A stretch of 13,511 nucleotides of DNA from Paracoccaceae bacterium (GTDB taxonomy: Bacteria; Pseudomonadota; Alphaproteobacteria; Rhodobacterales; Rhodobacteraceae), in the NCBI GenBank assembly GCA_029881635.1, contig JAOUMG010000011.1:1-13511 (forward strand), read 5' to 3'. Position 1 is the first letter of the stretch. Each line of letters starts with the position of its first letter. Below the pieces are notes generated by a model. That model did no database searches, was not told the DNA's origin, and saw nothing but the letters and a program-made list of their open reading frames with translations. The position numbers and the translations under genes are program-made. Below, piece by piece: positions 1 to 7,885 of this stretch.

Positions 1-1575
1 GGCTGAGCGAAACTTTTCGCGCAGATTGTTGGCCGCATTCATCGCAGTACGCTGCCGGTATGTCGGGCCGAAACGGGCAAAGGCGAACCAGGCCTCATCC
101 CAAAGGAAAATCAGATCGGGTTTGATGGCCAGGCACTCCTCCATCACCCTTTCAACGTTGTAGACAATGCCGTCGAACGTACAGTTGGTCAGCAGCAGCA
201 TCCTGACCTGGTCGAGTTTTCCTTCCGCCCGCAGTTTCAGCAACTGGTGCTTGATTTCATGAAGCGGCACGGCCCCGTACATCGAATATTCATTCAGCGG
301 GTAACTATCGAGATAACAAACCTTCGCACCTGACAGCACCATGCCGTAGTGATGTGATTTGTGACAATCGCGGTCCACCAGCACAATATCGTCGGGCCTG
401 ACCAAGGCCTGCACGACAATCTTGTTGCAAGTTGAGGTACCGTTAGTGGCAAAGAATGTCTGCTTTGACCCAAAGGCGCGCGCGGCCAGTTCCTGCGCCT
501 CCTTGATCGGCCCGTGGGGCTCCAACAAACTGTCGAGCCCGCCAGACGTTGCCGAGGTTTCGGCCATGAAGATGTTGGGTCCATAAAACGCGCCCATATC
601 CTGAATCCAGTGGCTGCGCGTGATGGATTTACCGCGGCTGATCGGCATCGCATGGAAAACGCCTGTCGGCTGCTTGGAATACTCTTTCAGGGCTGTGAAG
701 AAAGGCGTCTTGAACCGTGCCTGAACACCCCGAAGGATGTTCAGGTGAAGCTCCATGAAATCTTCCTGATTATAGAAAACGCGTCGGCAAATCCCCAGAT
801 CGAGACCCGCGACATCCTCGACAGACCGGTCGGTTACCAGATAGGCATCAAGTTCGGGCCGTACCTTTGCGATCAGACGGCACAGCTCAGGGCCGTAATT
901 GGTCGGCGATAGCGCCTCAATGTCTTCGATCCCGCCAGCACGGTTCAAATATTTTGTCAGGATCGACAGTTCGACCTTGGATTCCATCTTGAGACCGGGG
1001 CGAACCACGATGGCTTGAATATTGTGGTTGAAAAGCACACCGATAAGCGCGTCCTGCAGGCTGGGCACCACAACCGGTTCATAGATGAACGCATCATCGG
1101 GGCGGCGCATCGCCACCATATTCGACCTGAGCCAGCGTTCCTGATGTTCGTTCACATCATCGACAATCATCACTTCGAAATAGGGCTTGGTCAGCGCACG
1201 CGCCTCGGGCGATAGCATCGCCTCATCGTCATGTTCCTCGGCATCAGCGGAATCGCGGTCAAGCGGGATATGGCGGCGGCGATAGGCACCCGTTGTCAAT
1301 GCGCGCGTAACGCGGCGCACTGCAAAGGCAACATCATCTATCTTTCCGTGTTCAAACTGGCGGCGCATATAGTCAAATGCAGTGACGCCGGGAAAGGCCC
1401 AATAGGCTTCAATCAGGGCCAAGGATTCAAACAGATCGAAAACCTTCTGCCGCGTCGCCTTGGCGTGACGTCCTTCGGGACTGCGCACTAACAGATCAAG
1501 CGACTCGCGCAATCCACTCCAGCGGTCGGCCCGAAGCTGGACCGCAGAATAGTAGTCGCTCATTGACTGCATCAT
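1..1575 (-). CDS. Orn/Lys/Arg decarboxylase family PLP enzyme, C-terminus beyond the left edge
   Basis: Reading from 1575 leftwards gives 525 open codons with no stop before the window edge, so the C-terminal part is missing. The start is a double ATG (1575 and 1572) preceded by AAGGAAG at good spacing. The protein resembles fold-type-I PLP decarboxylases of basic amino acids (inducible lysine/arginine type). After a long N-terminal region of about 300 residues come the phosphate-binding TNGTS (377-381), DRDCHKSHH (401-409, with the His that stacks on the PLP ring) and the DEAW motif (493-496), whose Asp contacts the pyridine nitrogen. In E. coli lysine decarboxylase the last motif reads DSAW. 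The PLP lysine is expected shortly after the edge and cannot be seen. By family it would decarboxylate a basic amino acid to a polyamine precursor in the cytoplasm. Substrate is not determinable here. It follows the amidohydrolase gene by 62 bases on the same strand. Confidence 0.85.
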   Translation of the reverse strand, partial: MMQSMSDYYSAVQLRADRWSGLRESLDLLVRSPEGRHAKATRQKVFDLFESLALIEAYWAFPGVTAFDYMRRQFEHGKIDDVAFAVRRVTRALTTGAYRRRHIPLDRDSADAEEHDDEAMLSPEARALTKPYFEVMIVDDVNEHQERWLRSNMVAMRRPDDAFIYEPVVVPSLQDALIGVLFNHNIQAIVVRPGLKMESKVELSILTKYLNRAGGIEDIEALSPTNYGPELCRLIAKVRPELDAYLVTDRSVEDVAGLDLGICRRVFYNQEDFMELHLNILRGVQARFKTPFFTALKEYSKQPTGVFHAMPISRGKSITRSHWIQDMGAFYGPNIFMAETSATSGGLDSLLEPHGPIKEAQELAARAFGSKQTFFATNGTSTCNKIVVQALVRPDDIVLVDRDCHKSHHYGMVLSGAKVCYLDSYPLNEYSMYGAVPLHEIKHQLLKLRAEGKLDQVRMLLLTNCTFDGIVYNVERVMEECLAIKPDLIFLWDEAWFAFARFGPTYRQRTAMNAANNLREKFRSA

Positions 1576-1637
1576 GTCTTCCTTTCAGCGTCGCCTAGAT
1601 GCGGCGGAAATTCTCAAAGACAGTGCGTTGGTACTTT

Positions 1638-2624
1638 TCAGCCAGATACTGTCTTTCCGAGAACATAGGGTTCGTGCAATCCGCCACCTTTGAACTGTGG
1701 TACATCCTTGATCCGCGACGTATCAGAGTAAGCGACATCACGCAGATTAGGCGCGAGGCCAGCAGTCGACCCCTGACGCGGCGTTTCAAGCGGTCCGAGA
1801 CTGTGCAGATATGTGTCGGTCCCGCTGGCCCGGTCATAGACTGAAAAATCTGTGGACCTGTCGCGGAAGCTTTTGAGCACCTGCCCCAGCCCCTTCAAGC
1901 CGGTTTCGCGCTGTCGGCGCACAGTGGACAGATCAATCTCGATCGGGAACATGTCCTCTTGCCCGGCAGACTGATGCAGAACCGTGGCAGACGGGTCAAT
2001 CACACAGGACCGGCCATTGCCACCTGCGCCAAGCCCGTTCACATCAACCACATAGCATTGAAACTGTGCGGCCGTGGCGCGGGCAATTGACAGCTCTGCA
2101 TCGCGGTCGGTTGTGCCCGTCAGAACCGGGTGCAGCAGCACCTCGACCCCCTGACTGGTCAGCTGCCGCGTGGTTTCAGGAAACCAGATATCATAGCAGA
2201 TCGACAGGCCGAACCGGCCAACACCCGGTACATCAAATACACAAAACTCAGTGCCCGCGCTGACTTCGGTTTCATATGGACGGAAGGGAAACATTTTGCG
2301 GTAGGCTCTGACAACCTCACCTTCCGGATTGATCACCAGCGAAGTGTTGAAAATGCGCCCATCATCAGCGCGTTCAAACATCGAACCGGGGATCAGCCAG
2401 ACATTATGCCGACGTGCCGCCGCCTGAAACTTCTCGATATGTTCGTTCATCAACGGAAGCGCAAAACGTGGCAGCGGCCCAAGTGGTGCCAGTTCGCTGA
2501 ACAACACCATTTGCGTCCAGGGAAAACGCGCCATCAAAATATCAAGCCGATGCAGCATACCATCGGTATTTGGTTGCAAGGCGTTCACATACATCTGAAC
2601 GCCAGCAATCGCGAAGGGGGTCAT
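1638..2624 (-). CDS. Nitrilase-superfamily carbon-nitrogen hydrolase
   Basis: 328 residues starting at ATG 2624, with GGAG about 11 bases upstream. The nitrilase-superfamily catalytic triad is complete: Glu44 in LFSELAPLG, Lys110 in YRKMFPF, and Cys143 in LSICYDIWFPE. These enzymes hydrolyse amides, carbamoyl groups or nitriles through a cysteine thioester in the cytoplasm. The core ends near residue 270. A tail of about 55 residues, unlike the catalytic core, follows. The next gene on the strand is a basic amino-acid decarboxylase 62 bases downstream, so the two are probably co-transcribed. This hints at polyamine-type chemistry such as the N-carbamoylputrescine amidohydrolase step, but no agmatine deiminase is in view. 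Other amidase functions (formamidase-like, omega-amidase-like) remain possible. Family assignment is secure and substrate is unknown. Confidence 0.85.
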   Translation of the reverse strand: MTPFAIAGVQMYVNALQPNTDGMLHRLDILMARFPWTQMVLFSELAPLGPLPRFALPLMNEHIEKFQAAARRHNVWLIPGSMFERADDGRIFNTSLVINPEGEVVRAYRKMFPFRPYETEVSAGTEFCVFDVPGVGRFGLSICYDIWFPETTRQLTSQGVEVLLHPVLTGTTDRDAELSIARATAAQFQCYVVDVNGLGAGGNGRSCVIDPSATVLHQSAGQEDMFPIEIDLSTVRRQRETGLKGLGQVLKSFRDRSTDFSVYDRASGTDTYLHSLGPLETPRQGSTAGLAPNLRDVAYSDTSRIKDVPQFKGGGLHEPYVLGKTVSG

Positions 2625-2646
2625 TTAAACTCGTTCTCCGTTTTTT

Positions 2647-2674
2647 CAGGATGTCCCGATTGGCGACCATCCTG
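2647..2674 (-). other. Leader hairpin upstream of the amidohydrolase gene
   Basis: CAGGATG (2647-2653) and CATCCTG (2668-2674) form a perfect 7-base stem with a 14-base loop. It lies about 23 bases before the ATG at 2624, in the expected mRNA leader of the amidohydrolase gene. An A6 tract follows it in the transcript sense, so it is not a terminator for that strand. Read on the plus strand it is followed by CATTTTTA, which could weakly terminate plus-strand transcription. The remaining gap (2675-2843) contains no gene and no promoter that I find convincing. Confidence 0.35.
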
Positions 2675-2843
2675 CATTTTTATCAGCCTACCATACTCAT
2701 ATCCGCACCGACGGTGTGAACATGGTGCAAACCCCCATGGCATGGCCCTTAGTGCATGTTAATGTACGAAACTGCATTGGTCCACAGGAGCTTTTGAACA
2801 GTCAATCCTGCGCAACAAACACGTTTTCCAATGTCCCATTGTG

Positions 2844-3548
2844 TCAGATCATGCGTATGACATCTTTGTCGATGGCCAGCATGTAACCCCGGCGCGAAAT
2901 GTTCTTGACCAGCAATTCTGAAACCATCTGATTGCCCAAGGCATCACGCAGACGTTTGATACGCATGGCACCGGCGGCTTCGTCGCAATCCGCGGCATTT
3001 CTGCCCGAAATTACCGCCTCGATCTCCGCACCGGACATGACATCATCATCCATCCGCGCCTCGGCCAGAACTGACAGAGTTTCAATTGCCGCCGCCGTCA
3101 GCTTGAACTCCATGTTGTTCAGCAATACCGCATTTTCTGACCTGCTAATGAGCAACGAGGATACCTGGATGCCTTGCCGCTCCACCTCGCCCATACGCTT
3201 GTTCAGCGCAACGATCATGACCAAAAACACCAATGCAGCAATCAACAGAGCCGTTGCAAACACCAGCAGAACAAAGATGACTGTCCGGTAGCTGGTCAAT
3301 ACTTCTGAAAACGCCGTACCGGATTGGGCCAGGATTTCCAGCAGCTTGATCTGCTCACCCGAAGTCAGCGCGTCATTTTCGACAAAGATCCGTTCGACCC
3401 GTGAATTGAAGGCGTTTGCGTCCGGCAGGGCCATGAACAACAAAAGCGCTGCCAAACTGAGGATCACGACAATAGCCACTATGCCCCAGACAACCACACG
3501 GTTGCCGGAACGCAGCGCATCGGTTGCCACAAAGGGTGTATCCGTCAC
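2844..3548 (-). CDS. Membrane-anchored winged-helix (OmpR/PhoB-type) DNA-binding protein
   Basis: 234 residues from a GTG at 3548, preceded by AAGGAA at about 9 bases. Two strong hydrophobic segments (about 18-41 and 89-115) bracket a 46-residue loop. The arrangement fits an N-in, periplasmic loop, C-in inner-membrane protein. After a short linker, residues 146-224 read like an OmpR/PhoB C-terminal winged helix: MEFKLTAAAIETLSVL, then MSGAEIEAVI, then a likely recognition helix around MRIKRLRDALG, ending in the ISRRGYML wing hairpin. No receiver domain or phosphoacceptor is present. This makes it a candidate one-component membrane transcription regulator. ToxR/CadC proteins carry the winged helix at the N-terminus with one membrane span, so the order here is reversed. 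The upstream gene for a small exported protein ends 24 bases before this start, so the two are probably one operon. Fold assignment is by motif reading; targets are unknown. Confidence 0.75.
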   Translation of the reverse strand: MTDTPFVATDALRSGNRVVVWGIVAIVVILSLAALLLFMALPDANAFNSRVERIFVENDALTSGEQIKLLEILAQSGTAFSEVLTSYRTVIFVLLVFATALLIAALVFLVMIVALNKRMGEVERQGIQVSSLLISRSENAVLLNNMEFKLTAAAIETLSVLAEARMDDDVMSGAEIEAVISGRNAADCDEAAGAMRIKRLRDALGNQMVSELLVKNISRRGYMLAIDKDVIRMI

Positions 3549-3572
3549 GGGACTTGTTTCCTTGGGTTTCGT

Positions 3573-3818
3573 TTATCCGCCCCCAAGGATGGAGACAATG
3601 GCCAGAAGCGTCCAGCCCTCCTTTTGCAATTTCGGTGCCAGCGCCTTGGCGGCGGCGGCCTTGGACGCGCAGGCAGCGTCCGGCAAATCGGCCACGCCAA
3701 AGTCGAGGCGCAGCGGGTTGTCCATCTTGGCCTTGTACTCAACGCGGCAAGCAGCGTCAGCCGGCTGGGCGGACAATAGGGCGGCCATGGCCGCAATGAG
3801 AAGGTACATGTGTTTCAT
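3573..3818 (-). CDS. Small exported protein with a Sec signal peptide
   Basis: 81 residues starting at ATG 3818. The N-terminus is a clear Sec signal peptide: Lys2, a hydrophobic core at about 5-17, and a likely cleavage after ADA (residue 22). The mature part would be about 59 residues with two cysteines (Cys24 and Cys50) that could form one disulfide in the periplasm. It also has a helical Ala/Lys-rich stretch and a hydrophobic C-terminal tail ending in Gly-Gly-Gly. I do not recognise the family. The ribosome binding site before the start is weak. The gene lies 24 bases upstream of the membrane winged-helix gene and may supply a periplasmic partner for its short periplasmic loop, which is inference only. 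The 182-base gap to the divergent gene at 4001 shows no promoter I would defend. Confidence 0.65.
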   Translation of the reverse strand: MKHMYLLIAAMAALLSAQPADAACRVEYKAKMDNPLRLDFGVADLPDAACASKAAAAKALAPKLQKEGWTLLAIVSILGGG

Positions 3819-4000
3819 AGCCGCAGATGCTGCCGATAACCCGTCAGATATTCAATAACATTAAGGCGTTCGAACAGAGTTATTGGATAGCGCAGCGGTG
3901 TTATTGTTTCTCACCCCCGACTTCCCCCAACTTGGTTGTACGACATCCGGCAGCTCAGCCTCCCGGAAACCTGTACCGGAACCAGCAAAGGAGAAATCCA

Positions 4001-4519
4001 ATGAAAAGCCGCCTGATTGCCGCAGTAACCGCTGTCGCCATTGCCTTTACCAGCGCAACTGCCGCCCCGGCCTTCGCTGATAGCAGGACAGACAAGCAAG
4101 TACTGACTCTGCTTTTGGGCGCTGCTGCGCTTGGTCTTATTCTGAACGAATCCAAGAAAAAGAAAGAACGGCGCGCCGCGACAGTCTCGCGCGACATTGT
4201 GCCCTATCTGCCTCCGGTGGGGCGCGACCGCGACCGCCACTGGGATCGTGACAGATACCGCGATCACGACTGGGATCGTCGCAGAGGTCATACGGATCGG
4301 CGCGATAGGTTGCTTCCTTCGATCTGTGCATATGAGCTGAAGAACTACAATGGCCGCAGCCGGGTCGTTTCCCGCCAATGTCTTGCAGATTACGGGATGC
4401 ATCGTGGCCTGCCGCGTGAATGCGCCTTTGAAGCCAAGGGCAAACGCGGTTGGGGAACGGTCTATGGTGCGCGCTGTTTGCGTAGAAATGGTTACAAGAT
4501 CGCCAATATTCAATTCTGA
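4001..4519 (+). CDS. Exported Arg/Asp-rich protein with two tandem Cys repeats
   Basis: 172 residues. The ATG at 4001 is chosen over an in-frame upstream one at 3827 because AAAGGAG sits just before it and a clean signal peptide then begins at residue 1, with probable cleavage after APAFA (residue 26). Next come a short hydrophobic segment (34-48), a lysine cluster (52-55), and a low-complexity Arg/Asp/His/Trp stretch (75-103). The C-terminal domain holds two repeats of the same pattern, C-A-[YF]-E-x-K ... C-L-x4-G. Cysteines are at 109/127 and 141/159, each pair exactly 18 residues apart, which suggests an internal duplication with two disulfides in an envelope protein. I do not recognise a named family. 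The gene stands alone, with a strong terminator behind it. Confidence 0.75.
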   Translation: MKSRLIAAVTAVAIAFTSATAAPAFADSRTDKQVLTLLLGAAALGLILNESKKKKERRAATVSRDIVPYLPPVGRDRDRHWDRDRYRDHDWDRRRGHTDRRDRLLPSICAYELKNYNGRSRVVSRQCLADYGMHRGLPRECAFEAKGKRGWGTVYGARCLRRNGYKIANIQF

Positions 4520-4580
4520 CGGTGGGTTTGTCAGAGCAGTCGGCGCGTGGTTTCCAATTTCCCCCCCGCGTCGAAATCTT

Positions 4581-4608
4581 GGCGGGTGCTGCGGCACCCG
4601 CCTTTTTT
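4581..4608 (+). terminator. Rho-independent terminator
   Basis: GGCGGGTGC (4581-4589) and GCACCCGCC (4594-4602) form a perfect 9-base GC-rich stem around a TGCG tetraloop. Six T residues follow at 4603-4608. It lies 61 bases after the stop of the exported Cys-repeat protein and ends 35 bases before the rnhB start, so it separates these two same-strand genes. Confidence 0.93.
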
Positions 4609-4643
4609 CTTGTATCAGGAAATAATACGCGCAAGGTGCCGCC

Positions 4644-5277
4644 ATGGCGGATTTACCTGATTTCAGTTTTGAGGTGGCCGCGTCGGCGCGCGGTTTCGCA
4701 CGTGTCGTCGGCGTTGATGAGGTCGGTCGCGGGCCGCTTGCCGGCCCGGTGATGGCCGCTGCGGTAAGGCTTGATCCTGCACACATTCCCCATGGGCTGA
4801 ATGATTCAAAAAAGCTCAGCGCGCACCGGCGCGAAGCGGTCTTCGATGAGATCATTACCCTCGCCGAGGTTTCGGTGGGCGAAGCCAGCGTTGCCGAAAT
4901 CGATGAATTGAACATCCTGCGCGCCAGCCATCTGGCGATGTGCCGCGCCGTTGAAGGACTGGCCATTCACGCGGACCATGTGCTGATCGACGGAAACATG
5001 ATTCCGCGCGGTTTCAGCTATAGTTCCGAAGCCGTGATAAAGGGCGATGGCCGATCTTTATCGATCGCTGCGGCATCCATCGTGGCAAAAGTGTTGCGTG
5101 ATCGCATCATGGTGGATTTGGCGCAACAATACCCCGGCTACGGCTGGGAAAGAAACGCCGGTTATCCGACAAAAGAGCATCTGGACGCGCTGCAAAATCT
5201 TGGTGTGACCGCTCATCATAGGCGTTCATTCAAACCTGTCCACAACATCTTGTGCCAAGCAAAATCAGTAAGCTGTT

Positions 5278-5279
<2 letters not shown>
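4644..5279 (+). CDS. rnhB: Ribonuclease HII
   Basis: 211 residues, start ATG 4644 with AAGG about 7 bases upstream. RNase HII cuts the RNA strand of RNA-DNA hybrids and starts removal of single ribonucleotides misincorporated into DNA. The hallmark VDEVGRGPLAGPV contains Asp25, Glu26 and the Gly-Arg-Gly typical of the family. NDSKKLS (53-59), the LIDGN segment with Asp116, and ASIVAKVLRD with Asp153 supply the other conserved elements, so all four metal-binding acidic residues appear present. Length is normal for bacterial RNase HII. The gene is followed by ccrM on the same strand. The gap of 110 bases contains a candidate ccrM promoter, so co-transcription is possible but not required. The rnhB stop codon overlaps the first GANTC site of that region. 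Confidence 0.96.
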
Positions 5280-6514
<1,235 letters not shown>

Positions 6515-6537
6515 ACATATCAAGATACCGCCGGTGC

Positions 6538-6554
6538 CTGTGGTCTGACCACAG
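6538..6554. repeat. Short palindrome between ccrM stop and its terminator
   Basis: CTGTGGT (6538-6544) and ACCACAG (6548-6554) are perfect inverted copies around CTG. The symmetry extends to 8 bases if only the central T is unpaired. It lies 24 bases after the ccrM stop and 12 bases before the terminator stem. It could be a protein-binding palindrome or a second 3'-end hairpin. No T run follows it. Confidence 0.5.
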
Positions 6555-6566
6555 ACGCCAACTTAA

Positions 6567-6601
6567 CCCCGCCGGATTGCACCCCCGGCGGGGCTTTTTT
6601 T
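6567..6601 (+). terminator. Rho-independent terminator of ccrM
   Basis: CCCCGCCGG (6567-6575) pairs perfectly with CCGGCGGGG (6585-6593) across a 9-base loop. A run of seven T residues follows at 6595-6601. There is no matching T run on the other strand, so it serves ccrM and not the convergent alkB. I see no clear terminator for alkB in 6602-6670. Confidence 0.93.
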
Positions 6602-6670
6602 GGCGCGGTGTCGTGGTTGCACTCGCTCTCTGCGACAGGGGTACATCCGTCGATGCGGAACTGATTCTGA

Positions 6671-7807
6671 TCAGCTGGCGCCTTTGGGGAATGGTAACCG
6701 GCCTTTGTTGTAATCCGTCCAGTCCGATACCTCCGGATAGAACTGCCGGCGCCACGCCCTGACACGCGGGTTCATTGCGCGCCGCCAAAGCGGTGGGATC
6801 ATCGCCAATGCAGTCATCGCGGGATAACCATAGGGCAATTGTGGCGCTTCATCGGGGCTGTAGGTTTGCAGCAACGGAAAGCGCCGGTCAGGTTTGTAAT
6901 GGTGGTCGGAATGCCGTTGCAGGTTGATCAACAACCAGTTCGATACCTTGTGTTCCGCATTCCAGCTGTGCCTTGGTTGAACGTTTTCGTACTTGCCGTC
7001 GCCCAGATGCAGCCGAGTCAGACCATAATGTTCTATGTAGTTTGTCAGTTCCAGTTGCCAGACGGCAATGTAAGCCTGCCACAGGAACAGCGCCAACCCG
7101 ATCCATCCGCCGATAGCAAATGCCAGTGCAATCGCCACTAACTGCATCACCCCAAAACGCCAGAACGGGTTTGACCGGTGAAAGACGCCGCGCCCGGCAC
7201 GGGCCAAGAGCTGCCGCTCTGCCCGCCAGGCTGACTTTGGCCCTTCGCGCAACACCCGTACGAAAAAGCGGTGGAAACCTTCGTTATAGCGCGCAGTCAC
7301 CGCGTCGCGCGGCGTGGCGACATATCGGTGATGGACCTGCAGATGTTCGGTGCGAAAGTGGCTGTAAAGCACCGTGGCCAGCAACAAATCACCCAACCAA
7401 CGCTCTGCCCACCCTCTGCGGTGCATCAGTTCATGCGCATAGTTGATGCCGATCGACCCTGAAATGACACCGACGCCGAAGAATAGGGCAAACTTCTCCC
7501 AAGACGCCAGGTGATCGACGTGGGTCGTATACCAGATTAACCCGTAAATCGTGCCGAACTGTATTGGAAACCAGATGAGTGTAATCAACCGGTACCAAAA
7601 TAGGTCCGCATCTGGCGTGGCAGGGTTCAGATTGGCTTTGTTCAGCCCCGCGATGCGATCCAAAAGCGAAACAAGCCCCCAACCGCACACGGGCAGCAAT
7701 AACAGCGTCCAACCGCCCCAGATCGCCTCAACTGCCGCCAATGGCAGCAGTATCAGCGATCCCCAGAAGGGCAATGCAGATGAGAAACGCGACAGGGACG
7801 CGGACAT
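6671..7807 (-). CDS. alkB: AlkB-family alkane 1-monooxygenase
   Basis: 378 residues, ATG at 7807 with GGAG 5 bases upstream. Integral-membrane non-haem diiron hydroxylase that oxidises terminal carbons of alkanes using electrons from rubredoxin. The histidine boxes are present: HELMH (125-129), EHLQVHH (154-160), and LQRHSDHH (296-303). The alkane-hydroxylase HYG motif (260-262) in NYIEHYGLTR is also present, which separates AlkB from fatty-acid desaturases and xylene monooxygenases. Hydrophobic segments at about 11-30, 33-50, 73-95, 106-124, 217-233 and 235-252 fit a six-helix core. The second box has Val158 where well-studied AlkB proteins have Gly (EHxxGHH). Length is a little under the 401 residues of the Pseudomonas GPo1 enzyme. 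No rubredoxin gene is adjacent. mutY ends 60 bases upstream on the same strand, so alkB may be read through from mutY or have its own promoter. Confidence 0.9.
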   Translation of the reverse strand: MSASLSRFSSALPFWGSLILLPLAAVEAIWGGWTLLLLPVCGWGLVSLLDRIAGLNKANLNPATPDADLFWYRLITLIWFPIQFGTIYGLIWYTTHVDHLASWEKFALFFGVGVISGSIGINYAHELMHRRGWAERWLGDLLLATVLYSHFRTEHLQVHHRYVATPRDAVTARYNEGFHRFFVRVLREGPKSAWRAERQLLARAGRGVFHRSNPFWRFGVMQLVAIALAFAIGGWIGLALFLWQAYIAVWQLELTNYIEHYGLTRLHLGDGKYENVQPRHSWNAEHKVSNWLLINLQRHSDHHYKPDRRFPLLQTYSPDEAPQLPYGYPAMTALAMIPPLWRRAMNPRVRAWRRQFYPEVSDWTDYNKGRLPFPKGAS

Positions 7808-7853
7808 TTGAACTCCAGACGCAGCGAATTGTTCTGAGCTAGAGACTAGTCGG

Positions 7854-7885
7854 TTGCTTCAACGCGCTCAATTGCCTTGAAGCAA
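7854..7885 (-). other. Inverted repeat enclosing the mutY stop codon
   Basis: TTGCTTCAA (7854-7862) and TTGAAGCAA (7877-7885) are perfect 9-base inverted copies with a 14-base loop. The mutY stop (7868-7870) lies inside the loop. No T run follows in the mutY direction, so it is not a standard intrinsic terminator. It may act as an mRNA 3'-end or processing hairpin between mutY and alkB. Confidence 0.5.

Noticed and set aside
2130..2762. Plus-strand open frame of 210 codons
   Set aside because: It is antisense to the amidohydrolase gene, and its composition looks like a shadow of the real frame.
3827..4000. Longer N-terminus for the Cys-repeat protein
   Set aside because: The signal peptide and the AAAGGAG ribosome binding site both point to ATG 4001.
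3911..4966. Long minus-strand open frame of 351 codons across the Cys-repeat gene and rnhB
   Set aside because: It runs antisense to two well-supported genes and across a strong terminator, has a low-complexity composition, and shows no recognisable domain.
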